A stretch of DNA of 64,000 nucleotides from Chamaecyparis obtusa (taxonomy: Eukaryota; Streptophyta; Pinopsida; Cupressales; Cupressaceae), in assembly GCA_027943335.1 (NCBI GenBank), contig BSBK01002077.1, forward strand, positions 62,001-126,000, given 5' to 3'. A model generated the notes under the pieces. It worked only from the letters and a program-made list of their open reading frames with translations, was not told the DNA's origin and made no database searches. The position numbers were made by a program, and so were the translations under genes. Shown here in pieces: positions 47,236 through 59,101 of the stretch; position 1 is the stretch's first letter; each line of letters begins with the position of its first letter.

Positions 47236-47768
47236 TCTGTAGTTGTTCCCTTTGGTAGTAGCTAAACAACCAACTAAAACATGTATTATATAAAGGAAAT
47301 TGAAAAAAATCAAGTTCCCCCATAGTAAGATACACATTTTAGTTTTTTGTTTAGACCTTTCCATTCCCTTTTCATTAGATGACTTTCTATGTGTTCAAGA
47401 TATCTATAGTGATAATTTTCATGAGTGACATTGTCTGTTGCATGAGGATGAGGCTAGGGAAGGCCTTGTTGCAAGACGTATATAAGGATCATGGGTTGAT
47501 GGTGCACTTTATGGTTGTAGGGATTTGCCAAATTATAAGGGTGGCTATAGGGATTTCTTAACTTAATTGGCCCACAATCACTGCCTATTGCCAAACTATG
47601 GGAGCTTACTAGGGTCTATTAGGATTTTAGTCTCTTATAGATACCACTTTATTTATCCCTTGATGTTGGTATACAAATTGTAGAATGGCTATAGGACTTG
47701 GATATGTGAACTTTTCTAAGACTATTTTTCCTTGGTATTATTCTTTTGAGTCTCTTCTAAGATGGGAT

Positions 47769-48110
47769 TGTTGGTAGTGGGCCAACATCCCTCATAGGGT
47801 TCGCGACATGGCTTAACCACCTCCTATGTCTTCTATAAGTCTAGTGGTTGTATTAGGCATTAATAGGTTGATATTTTGGTGCAAAGGAAACCACTACTTG
47901 TAACAAGTAGTATTAGAGCTTGGTCATGGGTTCAAATCCATGCAGGCCACTGCGAGTGATGATAGGAGGGGGATTGTTGGTAGTGGACCAATGTCCCTTG
48001 TAGGGTTCATGACATGGTTAATCACCTCATGTGTCTTCTATAAGTCTAGTGGTTGTATCGGGCATTAACAGGTCAATATTTTGGTGCAATGACAACCACT
48101 ACTTGTAATA
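47769..48110 (+). mobile_element. TRIM: miniature LTR retrotransposon, 342 bp
   Basis: Two terminal direct repeats, 47769-47905 (137 bp, TGTTGGTAGTGG to TTGTAACA) and 47975-48110 (136 bp), flank a 69-bp interior. Right after the first repeat lies a primer site (47908-47919, TAGTATTAGAGC, initiator-Met-like). Directly before the second lies a polypurine tract (AGGAGGGGGAT). The flanks carry the perfect duplication GGGAT (47764-47768 and 48111-48115). R1 shows the unoccupied site. There is no coding capacity, so it must have been moved in trans. Confidence 0.9.
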
Positions 48111-49958
48111 GGGATATGGTTAGAATCCTACATTTTCCCCTTCCTTGTAGCCAAATTCACCATAGTGTGATAGGGGCATGGCTCACAAGCATGGATGAGA
48201 TCCAAACTAGCACCATAGCTTCTATGGACATAATCTGACCTTGGGTGTCTCTTTGTAACCATCTGACTAGTTTTACATTAGGACAAAACTCATTAATTTT
48301 TTTTACAAGAATTCTTCTTGTGATAGATATGAGACATTTCAATTGATGATAGTGTATATTTTGGATGTTATGAGGACATTTTTCAGATGCAGAGGGGTGG
48401 AAGAAGGTATATAAGAGAAAAAAAATTTATTTAGATGAAGGATGACTAAGAAAATTAAATATTGAAGAAAGGAAATGTTGTGGGAGTTAATAAATCTTGT
48501 TGTTTCTCTTCTTCTCTATTAATTATTCTTTCTTCTCTTGTCTTCTATTTTCCAAATATTCTAAATTTTGTGGAAGAAGGTAGAATATTATAAAATTTTA
48601 ATGTTTCAAGAGTCAAGGTTCATAATAAGTATTTAGGAATTTATGAAGTGTAATATCTCCTACTCCTTGAAATATAATTTCATGGTTGAGTTCTATCATA
48701 CGACCATCTCCAATTTTAAGTGTAAAATTTATTTAATTTAAAATAATCAAGGATTATTCATACTTTGCTGACACATTTTCTATCTTGTATTCCATTTGTT
48801 ATTGCCTTCTATTCTAGGAGAAGTGTAATATTTTTAATAAATTAAATGATATTTTTATGTCTTGAAATGGATTATTAAGAATGGTTATTTGATGTGCATA
48901 TATTGGTGATCTAGTTTTCACTAGGTGATAACATTTTTTTAAGATCTTCAAGACATGTTTGAGATGTTATAGTGTGGAATGCTCTTTATTTGACTTTGTT
49001 TCCCTTCTTTTGTCACTAGTCAATCTTACAGATGCTGTTTTAGTTTGGTCCCATAATGTCAAAAGAGAAATTTGTTTAATTTTATGTTGAGTAATGGTAG
49101 GAGTAATACAATTTTATTTTGTGTGGTATTTTATGCTAAATGGATTAATTATTCAACTGATGAAATCAACCTCCTATTCATATGAATATGAGAATTATCC
49201 ACCTTTACAATTATGTATTTATCATGTGTGAACACTTAAAAGTTGGAATACCCTCTTAATTCTTTTGGAGCTCAAAGTGAAGAAGGATCTTTATGCCTTG
49301 TCAAGTTACATTTTATTGTATTTAATCTATGGATTATGCTAAAACTATAATCTAAGTTTTTAAGGATTGAAAGTTACAATAAAAATCACTAAAAGTTTCT
49401 ATTACAACCCCATAGAAGTCATGTCATCATAATAGTAAGTGTTGTGAGGTTTCGGGTTAGCAATGACAATTTGATAATGTATGCACCCTAAAATGGTCGC
49501 CTAGACTTTGGGCCCCCATTCAGCAATTTATCAAACCCCTGAATCAATATTTTCAAAAATCAACATTTTCCAAATATCAATTTCCTTGATCAAATCCTAT
49601 TTTATCATTTTCGATTATTTTCTATGGGCTAACCATTTTATCCTAAAGTCTTTATTTATTTAAAAAGAATTTTCTCCCCTTTTATTAAATAAAAAACCTC
49701 CACTTTTCCTCTTATCCTAAGTTGCACAAATAAAGCATTATTCTTATTTTATAAAAAGAAGAAAAGAGCTTTTTCTCTCATATGGACATGAAAGTCAACT
49801 CTTATTTTCTCATTGGACAATATTTGTGCACATGGATTTCTCCTCTTTCAAACTCCACCCTTGATTAAATATTTTTCCTCTTAATCTCCATGGTCCATCC
49901 CTTTTCAATTCCTTTAAAAGGAGAGCTCTTTTCTCATTCTTAGATCCCAACTTTGAAT

Positions 49959-50817
49959 ACTAACCTTATGCTGCAAGATTTCTTGGAGACTTTGGAGCTT
50001 TGGAGATCTTCATGCATTTATCATTCATTCTTGCATCATAGCTTCATGTTTATGCTTTCTAGCTTAGTTTCCTTTATGCTCTAGATTAGCTGACATAGCT
50101 TAATTAGTAAGGCTTGTAATACTTTCATTTCCATAGCTTAGCTTGCATCTTCATTATTAGCATAGTTTCATTGCATTTCCATTCTTGATTTTTGAGGATA
50201 TTGGCATTCTTGCCCTTGTCTCTTTGAATCTCCCATTGTTTGGTTTACTAGCAAGGTTTCATGCTTCAATAGCTCTAGCTGAGAGCACCATCAACATCTT
50301 TATGACTCCATGCCTAGGGAGCTCTAGGTTGCTTTCGCAAGGTTTCCCATTCATGGATTCCCTTGGAAGTAATGACTTAGAAAAGTGCACTATTTAGTGT
50401 GTACTAATCTTATGCTGCAAGATTTCTTGGAGACTTTGGAGCTTTGGAGATCTTCATGCATTTAGCTTTCATTCTTGCATCATAGCTTCATGTTTATGCT
50501 TTCTAGCTTAGTTTCCTTTATGCTCTAGATTAGCTCACATAGCTTAATTAGTAAGGCTTGTAATACTTTCATTTCCATAGCTTAGCGTGCATATTCATTC
50601 TTAGCATAGTTGCATTTCATTTCCATTCCTGATTCTTGAGGATATTGGCATTCTTGCCCTTGTCTCTTTGAATCTGCCATTGTGTGGTTTACTAGCAAGG
50701 TTGGATGCTTCAATAGCTCTAGCTGAGAGCACCATCAACATCTTTGTGACTCCATGCCTAGGGAGCTCTAGGTCGCTTTCTCAAAGTTTTCCATTCATGG
50801 ATTCTCTTGGAAGTAAT
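49959..50817 (+). repeat. 444-bp tandem duplication in the F LTR
   Basis: The unit starts near CTTATGCTGCAAGATTTC, first at 49965 and again at 50409, offset 444 bp. The first unit includes the near-terminal LTR sequence GTGCACTATTTAGTGTGTAC (about 50384-50403). The second is interrupted by E at GGAAGTAAT and finishes after 60145. Confidence 0.88.
50813..50817. repeat. Left target-site duplication of E
   Basis: GTAAT, identical to 60140-60144. Confidence 0.95.
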
Positions 50818-51886
50818 TGTATGCACCCTAAAATGGTTGCCTAGACTTTGGGTCCCCATTCTTCAATTTATCAAATGATGGAACCAATTTATCAATTTAC
50901 TGAATCAATGTTTTGCAATATTTTCAATTCAAATAAATTTCCTTGATCAAATTGTAATTAATTCAATTATCTTAATATTTCATAATGTTTGATCATTTTA
51001 TCCTAAGTTTTATTAAGAGAACATGCTCCCTTTTAATTAAATAAAGATCCCTTTTAATTAAATAAAAAATCTTTTAATTAAATAATTAAATCAGTTTATC
51101 CTAAGCCACATTTAATTAAAAGAACAAATCTCATTTAAATAAATAAAAAATCTTTTAATTAAATAATGGAAACCACTTTTCTAAAAATAATAAATAAATA
51201 ATAAAATAAAAATAAAAAGAAAAGTGCACTTTCCTATGAGATAAAATCTTTTAACTTTTTGAAAAAGGTTTTTGCCTCTTAATCTCTTCCACCTATTTTT
51301 TGCCTCTTAATCATGTCCGTTGATTTTTCCTCTTGAGAATCTTGAGCACATGGATCAACCAAGATTTAATCTCCACCATTGCTCATTTTTTTTTGCCTCT
51401 TAATCTTGACCGTCCATTCATTTTTAAATTCCTTTATAAGGAGACTCTCTCCTCATTCTTAATCATCCATCTTTTACATCATCATCTCTTGCATTATCAT
51501 CCTCTTGGAGTCTTGGCATCTTAGCATCTTAGAATCTTGGAGTCTCTCAATCTTGGCATCTTGGAGCTATGGTATTCTTAGATCTCTCATATTGAAGCAT
51601 TGCATCATCATTTTTATTTTCTTTCTTGCATCTAGCTTAGATCTACTTTCATTTTCATTTGCATGCATATTTGATGATCATGGAGACTAGCATTCTTTCT
51701 TTTCCTCTTTGAAATTCTCATTTTATGGTGTACTTGCATGGGCACAAACTAGGTCCAATCTGAGGGCCTCTATCATAAACCCTTGCACTCCATGAATAGA
51801 GAGCTATGAGCTGCCATTTGAGATCACATTCTTTAGTAATCTTGGATACAATGACTCATAGAAGTGTGACAACATTTTAGTACACA
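50818..51886 (+). repeat. 5' LTR of E
   Basis: TGTATGCACC to TAGTACACA, 1,069 bp. The upstream part is rich in CTTTTAATTAAATAA repeats (51028-51180). It matches 59102-60139 with about 5 percent difference in the first 270 bp, plus some indels. Confidence 0.93.
51271..51440 (+). promoter_or_regulatory. Putative LTR promoter of E
   Basis: Three exact copies of TTTGCCTCTTAATC lie at 51271, 51299 and 51392. They are followed by a TATA-like TTTATAAG at 51433-51440 and a CT-rich stretch (ACTCTCTCCTCATTC). The arrangement is repeated in the 3' LTR (TATA at 59687-59694). It looks like upstream elements plus a core promoter, as expected of an LTR U3; start sites are not shown. Confidence 0.55.
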
Positions 51887-51890
51887 TTTT

Positions 51891-51907
51891 TGGTGCCCAC
51901 TGTGGGG
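51891..51907 (+). other. Primer-binding site of E
   Basis: TGGTGCCCACTGTGGGG, 4 nt after the LTR; one base differs from D. Confidence 0.85.
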
Positions 51908-53981
51908 CAACCCACCTTTACATGCTTGTTTTGATTATTTTTGGAGCTAACCCCCTTGTACAGATTTGCTTGGAGATTAAAACCCTAGATTTTCAAAGAT
52001 TTGACCATATCTCCCAAACAACTTGGTGTTTTGGTCTGAAAACTTTTTTACAGGTTGGAGACATATCAGAGAAGCTCCAATAAAAAATTCAGAACTTTTT
52101 GAGGTATTTTCAAATTTTTATAATTTTTTCATAAAACATTAATTTTTGGTACAAATTAGCATATTTTCAAAAAAATTTACATTTTCAAAAAGCTCTTCTA
52201 ATTTCACAGGGGGTCCATTCTTTGTGTTTTGAATTTGGATGTAATATCATAGCTCAAATAATTGATTTACAAAAAGTGGTCTATTTTGGTAAAATGGGTC
52301 TCTAGGGCACAAATGAAGAGATTTTTCTAAAAATTTTACATTTTTTAAAAGCTCTTTATTTTTTAGTAGGGGTCTCTATTTTGCATTTTCATTTTTTTGG
52401 CCGAAATCATATCAAAAAAATCAGATCTTGTTGATTAGGTCAAATGCAAAAAAAAAAAAATTTTGTGATGAGTATGCACTTATTTTTCATTGTTCAATGC
52501 ATGATATGAGTTTCCATTTGAATTATTTTCTGGCTATTATTTCTCCTAACAATTGATTTTTAGATCTAACCCTAGGGTTTGCATAAGTTGGATAAACATT
52601 ACATATCTTGTTTGCTTGTTTGCTTGTTTGCTTGTTTGAGAGTTTGTGGCTTGCTTGCACAAAAAAGCTCAACAAAAATCTACTAAGTGTGTTGCATTGG
52701 ACTTCAAGTATTTTGTTGAATCTCTATAACATTTAGATTTTGGAAATTAAATGAATCTCTCATGTGCCTAGCTTGAGTGTTTATTTTCTTTCACAAATCA
52801 CACTTCAAATTTGGGCTCTAAAAAAGGACATAGATTCACTTTCTTGCATATGTGTTTCACATAGTAATTAGGCCCTATGAACACTATTTGTAGTGTTCTT
52901 GAGAGAGTGAGTTTTTTGTGAAGCTCTTCTTGATGATAGAACCCCTTGTAGATAGGGAGGATACTGTTACTATCTCACCGTCTTACTTGGTTTAGTCTTC
53001 AATATTGATCGGTACGTTCTCTCTTGGACCCACTTAGAGAGCTCGGTAGACATTTTTGTTGACATTACAAACCTTGGTGAGGTGGTTTCAATCTTAGCAT
53101 GTCAATGAACTATGTTTTCTATTTTTTGGTGAAGTGAAGAGGCTATAGGATTATGCTCTACTCCCTTTTTGGTTAGTACCAAAAACTCAGATCCTTGAAT
53201 CTAAGCTACGTCCCCATGTGGTCCTTTTTGTGAGTCACCTTGTTAGAGAGGTTTAACCGTAGTGGACACTCCCTTTATAGGATAAACCACATAGATGAAA
53301 TCTCTCGAGTGATAATAGCTATTTTCACCATGGTAGTGACAACTGCTATATAAATGTCCTTGTGGAAGAAATATCCACAGGTGTAGTTTCTTGTTGGGCT
53401 GTCAGATCTGTTCAATGTCTCTGATTGATTAAATTCTTAGAATGTGTCAAAACCCCGATGCCCCTAGATTGGAGTTCACCCTCTTGAGATTACAAAATTT
53501 GCAGAGTCAAACCATTACTAAGAACTATAGGTCAACCAAATTTGTCTTTCTAGGACTATGTGCGTGATTGGAAAAATATTTTGAGAACATACACAAGTAG
53601 TTCTTAAGGAGTAGAAATACTAAGTCACTATTCTTGTTCATGTGCAAGGTTTCTTTGTCCCTTTCTCATTGTTTGAAGACATTTTTTTCCTTGAACTCCT
53701 TGATTGCTATCTTCTATGCTTGATCAATGATAAAAATTTGTTGATGTATTTATGTGATCAATTAAAATAAACAAATCTAAGTTCCTGAGTGATAAAAACT
53801 TTAAAGATCTCCCCAAAAGTGCTATGACATGTTGCTCAACATCCAAATGAACTTCAATGGTATCAATTTGCACAAAATGACTCTTGGTCTTCTTTCTTCC
53901 ACATCTCCCATGTCTTCCTAGTCTCCCATTTTCATCCTTTCTCTTATTCCTTCCACGCTTGGTTCCTCCTCTTCTAGAACC
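51908..53981 (+). other. Leader of E
   Basis: About 2.1 kb without a recognisable gene. It contains an A-run near 52450 and a TTTGCTTG microsatellite (about 52607-52637). Near 53152 the block TTATGCTCTACTCCC resembles the leader hairpin sequence of D and F, but its stem is not conserved. Confidence 0.6.
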
Positions 53982-56500
53982 ATGAGTTTCAACTATCTTT
54001 CTATAGAACCTCTCTTGAAAATGGATGATCTTGATCTCCTTGCTCAATTTGAAGTGTATCATTCCTTCAAAACTCTTATTGATGATAAATTCATGAAAAA
54101 AATACAAAAGAAAGCAAGTGAATCACCCGCCTTTGGTAGAATCATGCTCATGATTCTCTCACGATCTTCTTCTTCCAAACATTCTTCATCATCTAAGTCT
54201 TCTCATTCTCCTTCACCTTCCAAGTCTTATCATGACTCTTATAAACATCATTCAAATTCTTCATCTTCCAAGTCTTACCATAACTCTTCTAAACATCATT
54301 TGAATTCCTCATCTTCCAAGTCTTATCATGACTCTTCTAGACATCATTCAAATTCCTCACCTTCCAAGTCTCGTCATGAATCTTCTAAACATTATTCACA
54401 TTCTTCATTATCCAAGTCTTCTTCCTCCACTAGGTCTTCACTTTCTTATTATTCACAATCTCATTCCTCTTCTACTTCTCCCAAGAGTCTTACTCCTCAA
54501 TATGAGAAATTTAGTAATCCTTGTGATACCTCTCCCATGAAGAGTGACACACCCACCTTTGATGACTATGATGACTATTATGATGGCTATGATGATGGCT
54601 ATGATGATGAACCATATAATCATACCTATGAAACCTCTATCCCAAGAGTCCTCCTCATCGTGTGCTCATGCTTACTAAAGGGTCATCCTATTGGATAGAT
54701 CATGATGGTGATCCATATGATTTTGATTTTGAAAGAGACTTTGATGATTTCTGTGAACAATACCTTGATTATGATCCATTTACTACTATTGAGGACTATA
54801 AAATGCACCATGCTGATTTGAAACATCAATATTATAAGAATCATTCCTCTAAGAATATTCATGCTGAAAATAAAGATTAGACTCTCAAGAAAGATTATTT
54901 TAATGATGGACTTCTATCTTGTGATGGTTCCCTTCCATCCCCTACTTCCTCCAATACTCATACATTTCCTAAAGCTTCTGAGTCTTCCAAATCTTTCACA
55001 AATTCTTCATCGAACAAAGGTCTTAATACTTTTCATGTAGTTCCCTATAGTTATCCTCAAGGGCTACCTCTTAAAGAAACTGATGCTAACCTTCACTTGG
55101 CTGCAAATACTTTCAATGATGCTAAACCTAAAGAGCCTAAACCTTTATACGCTACAATGCCTACTTCAACTAGTCCTTCACTATCTCTTCCAAAGTCTTC
55201 CATATAATTCCAACATGCTTCCTAGTCCTTAGAAGTGGCTCCATGTCAAGAGGACTCTAAAAATGATAAAGAAAAGAACATAAAGAAAGATCAAGATCAA
55301 GAACCCTCCATGTCCTCCAATTATTTTCATGATGTTTCTTATCAGTTCCATGGTTCTTCTGATCCTCTACGCCCTTTCTCATTCATTCCACCATGTCTTA
55401 AGTCTTCTCCTAAGCAAGATCAAGCTACTACTTACACCATTGAGCTTATTGAAAATCAAAATAGCCTTACTACACTTGTGTTTTCCAAAGATGATACTTC
55501 CATTAAGGTTATTAAAAATGGTGTTGTTACTTCCAATGTTAAGCCTTTTGAAAATCAAGAAAAAAATGATGCACTTATGCTATCCAAAGCTCCTTGTCAA
55601 GATCAAATTCTTTCATCTTCTTGTTCTACCATTCCTTGTTCACTTCCACTTTCTACTCTTGCTAAGTCTTTTCAAGCTCCGAACAATCCTATCAAAGAAG
55701 TTGCTCCTATTCAAGATGTTCATGATTCTTTTTAAAATCCTAATGCTCACTCTAAAGATGCTGATATCCTTGATTTTCATATAGATGTTGATGAACTTAT
55801 TGATTATCCTTTTGTATCTTCCACGTCCATCCTTGGACCTCCTCCACCAATACTAAGGGCTTCACATCTTCCTTCCATCTTGGGCCCTTATGTCCCTTCA
55901 CTTTCCTCTCCTAAATCTCCTAATGTGTCATCCATCTTGGGTCCTTACATCCCTCCATCTCCTATCTTTCCTCAAGATCAACATAGATGCATACCCTTGA
56001 ATCTTTTTCATCCACCCACCCATCTAAACCAGTCATATCCTCCTTCTTCCACAAGTCCCAAGTCTTTTGGAAGTAACTTGAATGTTCAATACAAGAAAAA
56101 GAAGCAATAGAAGAATCCATCAAAAAAATAAGATCACCATGTCTCCTCTAGTCAACATGGAGGCATAAAGTCAAAAGAGATATCTAAGAAGAAAACTACA
56201 AGACAAGCATGGGTTCCAAAATTCATCATTGAAGATATTCTCTCTAAATCATCAAAAAGAAATGAAAAGCCTACGACTATATGGATTCCAAAGTCTCTCT
56301 TGAAAGATTCTAATGTTAAGAAACAAGTGAAGTTGACATTCAAGCTTCCAAAGGCTTCCACTTCATCTTCTTCCAAAAATATTCTTCCATTCCATGCACC
56401 TAAATCACAACTGCTGCTATATGTTCACTATATTCCTTCACGTATTCCTTCATTCATGTTTCCTCCATCCTCTCGCCACCCTTCAAGGTGTATGTATTGA
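53982..56500 (+). pseudogene. Long Ser-rich frame of E, function unknown
   Basis: 53982-54698 is open for 238 codons and then shifts frame near 54640. From there to 56500 a single frame is readable with about six stops (for example 54878, 55205, 55733 and 56108), about 840 codons in all. The N terminus is acidic and Leu-rich (M-D-D-L-D-L-L-A-Q-F). Four 16-residue Ser/His/Lys repeats follow, then an Asp/Tyr-rich part (D-Y-D-D-Y-Y-D-G). A Ser/Pro-rich region repeats S-I-L-G-P-Y, and a basic end holds Q-A-W-V-P-K and T-I-W-I-P-K. I recognise no domain. It could be a much altered gag or acquired sequence. Confidence 0.6.
54221..54412 (+). repeat. 48-bp coding tandem repeat in E
   Basis: Four full units start at 54221, 54269, 54317 and 54365, with a partial fifth at 54413. 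Each encodes about S-K-S-Y-H-D-S-S-K-H-H-S-N-S-S-S. The exact 48-bp (16-codon) period keeps the frame. Confidence 0.92.
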
Positions 56501-59088
56501 TGTTTATCTTTCCTTACTTTCCATCTACCCTTTCACAATCCTTCCATTCATTATCCTTCTACCTTCTATCCTTTTTCCTCATTTGCCTATTCTTCATATC
56601 TTCCAACCTCACTTGTTTTACATAAAACTTTATCCTCCATTTTTCTCTTCCATCTTCCTTTCCCTATCAGCATCTTTGAGCATATCATTTTGAATCCTTG
56701 GCATATCATGGTTTATCCTTTCAAGGAGAATTATCTAAAAAGCTTGCCTTCTTTCAAAAAAAAAAAAAAGGAGAAAAATTCAAAAAGACAAAGGAAAAAA
56801 AATATATTGAAAATGTGCCTTGGTGGAAACTTGGAAATAGGTTCCTTGGTAGAAAAAGATCCTATGGTGAAAACCACTCCCTTGTGGCACCTTGGATAAG
56901 TACCATGATGAAAACCTAGCAATTAGGCATCATGCGTAGTTCTTCTACATATTTCATCCATTTCATCTTCTCTCTTTGATCTTGATAATGTTGACCTATA
57001 CACAAACATTTGGCTATCTTGTGAGCTATCTTACAATGATCTAGCTTTCATTCCATTCATGTTTAGCCTTCATATTTATTTTCCTCCATTCATTCTAACC
57101 TTTTGCTATCCTTTTCTCCTTTGGTCTTGATCTATTAAAAAAAAGCAAAACACGATGCTATGAAGCCTCTTGACATGTCTACTCCTTTGGACTACATCCT
57201 TTCCTTCTTTTGCATTATGCTTTTTATGACTTATCCTATGTTGACCTTTCATTTCTTATCCAAATGTGCTTTACATGAAAGTTTTTCCTTAGTTTGGGTA
57301 CTCTTGAGGAGTTTTCCCTTGAGGATTTATTCCATTCATTCTCCTTCATTCTCTTGTCTTCCATCTCTTCCACCAGCTTGCTAATCCCTCTTGTTCTCCA
57401 CCTTGCTAGACATTGGGACTACACGATGTGATCTTACTTGGGAGTTTGATGCCCATTCTATCTGGGGGCATCCATTGTACATACTTATTGATCTTGAAAA
57501 AATCCAAAAAATATGATATATTGCCAAAAATTATAAAAATAGTTGCTTTGATGTATCTCCAAAAAAAATTATATATTTCAAAAATACCAAAAAAAATTTA
57601 AAAAAAATAGAAAAAGTGCCTTGATGAAAACTTGGAAACAGGTGCCTTGGTAGAAAAAATACAAAAAAATTATAAAAAGTCCTGAAAAGTCACAAATGGT
57701 GTTTTTCAACACCTTGCAAACTGTGTTTTTCAACACAACCCCTAGCATTGAGTGTTTCTCAACACTTCTCAGTTTGGTCTTCCCTAGTTTTGTCATGTGA
57801 TCTTACCTGCTTGCAAGCATTCGATCCTTATCCTCAAAACTCAGTATCAGTTAACACACTTAAATTTTTAAATGCAACACTTGATGCTTGAGCTATGTCA
57901 TGATCTTTTCTTTGTGTGCTAATTGTTATTGATTTTCATTGAGTGTCCTTGTCTAATAAGTCTCTCCATGATGCATAGCTAGAGGACTTGGGGCATGGGG
58001 CATGTTTTCATTTGCATTCTTCTTGTGGGTGTGTTCTTGAAGATCTTGAGTGTCTCTTGTTGCTCCCTTGAAACACTTTGGATATTTGAGGCATTATCCT
58101 TGACTGTTTTGCACAACCGTTCTTATGGTCATCCTGACATCTTTGCCTTGATGCAAGTGTGGTTTTGCTACATTAAATTGGGTAAGCTAACATCTAAGTC
58201 ATCTTGACCTTTATGTCTTTGATTCTTATATTAGAATCTTTCCACATTCCAATCCGATATCAATCACATTCATATCTTCATAGTTGCGCTTGTGACTAGT
58301 GATGGTTGTGTGATTTTTCGATGTCTATTAATAATGGCCCAATGATGAAAATAAGTTCCTTAACATTCTCTAATGAATGATGAACACAAAATCCTATGTT
58401 ATAGTTGCTTTATTGCAAGTACACCTTTGCATTTTCATCATTTTCATGTAGCTTGCATTGTTAGACTTCATATTAATTTGCATTTTTAGGCTGCATTATG
58501 AGTTTGAGAGGGTTTTCCTTCATCTTTCTTTTGGACTTTTAATCAACTGTGATCACATTTTGATCTTCATTTCCTTATCTTCTTTTGTGATCTCAATTGA
58601 AATTTCCTATCTTAAACAGTTGATCAATCTTGAGGCAAATTCTCTTTCTTCTCTCCATTTCTCTTCACCTCTTCAAAACTTCTATCTTTCATTCGCTTTC
58701 ACCCCACTTCTTTTTCTTCTAATTCAACCTTGAGGCATAACCTTTCATGATGATCTACCTTGGTTTTGTGATCCTTATATTTTTCATCTTACATCAAGAA
58801 CCTTATCTTTAGTTCGATTTGATCAAATTTATCAATTTACTGTTTCTCCTCTATCTCATTTTAATTTCGATCACGAGGGGGCAGTACCTATCAAACTTCA
58901 ATCCTTGATTCAGCTTTATCAAACCTATCAATTTAAACCTTGTCTTTTTTTTCATTCAGCTTATCTTTGTCCTGATGTGTTCCCATCTGTCAAACACACA
59001 TCTGGGTTGTTTTGTGATCCCAAATCGATCTCACATTTCAATTTCATTCTTTGGCTACATGTGTTCCCAGAATGATCACACATTACCC
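56501..59088 (+). other. 3' UTR of E
   Basis: No gene was recognised. 56818-56934 and 57619-57650 hold stem-loops of the D type. 57475-57700 aligns with the start of the D 3' UTR (shared TGTACATACTTATTG, then A-rich tracts). The remainder to 58900 is pyrimidine-rich and unassigned. Confidence 0.7.
56818..57650 (+). repeat. Four TGAAAA stem-loops in the 3' UTR of E
   Basis: Units at 56818-56849 (weak; 5' bulge TGGAAA), 56859-56897, 56904-56934 and 57619-57650. The third has a perfect outer stem CATGA/TCATG and inner CCTA/TAGG. The second has outer ATCC/GGAT with GG/CC and inner CCAC/GTGG. The 6-nt by 2-nt internal bulge of the D copies is kept (3' bulges TT, CA, CA, TG). Confidence 0.72.
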
Positions 59089-59101
59089 AAAGAGGGGCAA
59101 A
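59089..59101 (+). other. Polypurine tract of E
   Basis: AAAGAGGGGCAAA directly abuts the 3' LTR; it differs from the D tract by one base. Confidence 0.88.

Larger units (their letters stand above)
46435..49477. repeat. Unclassified dispersed repeat, copy R2, with flanking sequence
   Basis: 46435-48240 is collinear with R1 (about 700-2050). R2 differs by a 93-bp tandem duplication at 47050-47235 and by the TRIM at 47769-48110. From 48240 to 49477 the similarity to R1 is lost. That part is AT-rich, with no gene or recognised element. Confidence 0.6.
49478..50817 (+). repeat. 5' LTR of F, main part
   Basis: The LTR begins TGTATGCACC and resumes after E, at 60145-60176, ending TGTACA before the primer site. 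The first 60 bp match the E LTRs; the rest is related but diverged. It contains a 444-bp tandem duplication. Confidence 0.82.

Noticed and set aside
47920..47945. A tRNA B-box-like sequence (GGTTCAAATCC) suggesting a SINE
   Set aside because: It lies just after the primer site of the TRIM. The paired terminal repeats, polypurine tract and 5-bp duplication explain the segment better. No A box or poly-A tail was seen.
1..48400. R1 and R2 as the LTR pair of one giant element enclosing the nest
   Set aside because: No TG..CA ends, primer site or target duplication could be placed, and everything between is explained by other elements. It cannot be fully excluded from one window.
52607..52637. 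TTTGCTTG microsatellite considered as a telomere- or satellite-like array
   Set aside because: Only about four units, located inside the E leader. It is a simple-sequence run.
55329..55784. 151-codon Leu/Lys-rich plus-strand frame in E
   Set aside because: A shadow, in another frame, of the long Ser-rich frame of E, which continues through this region.
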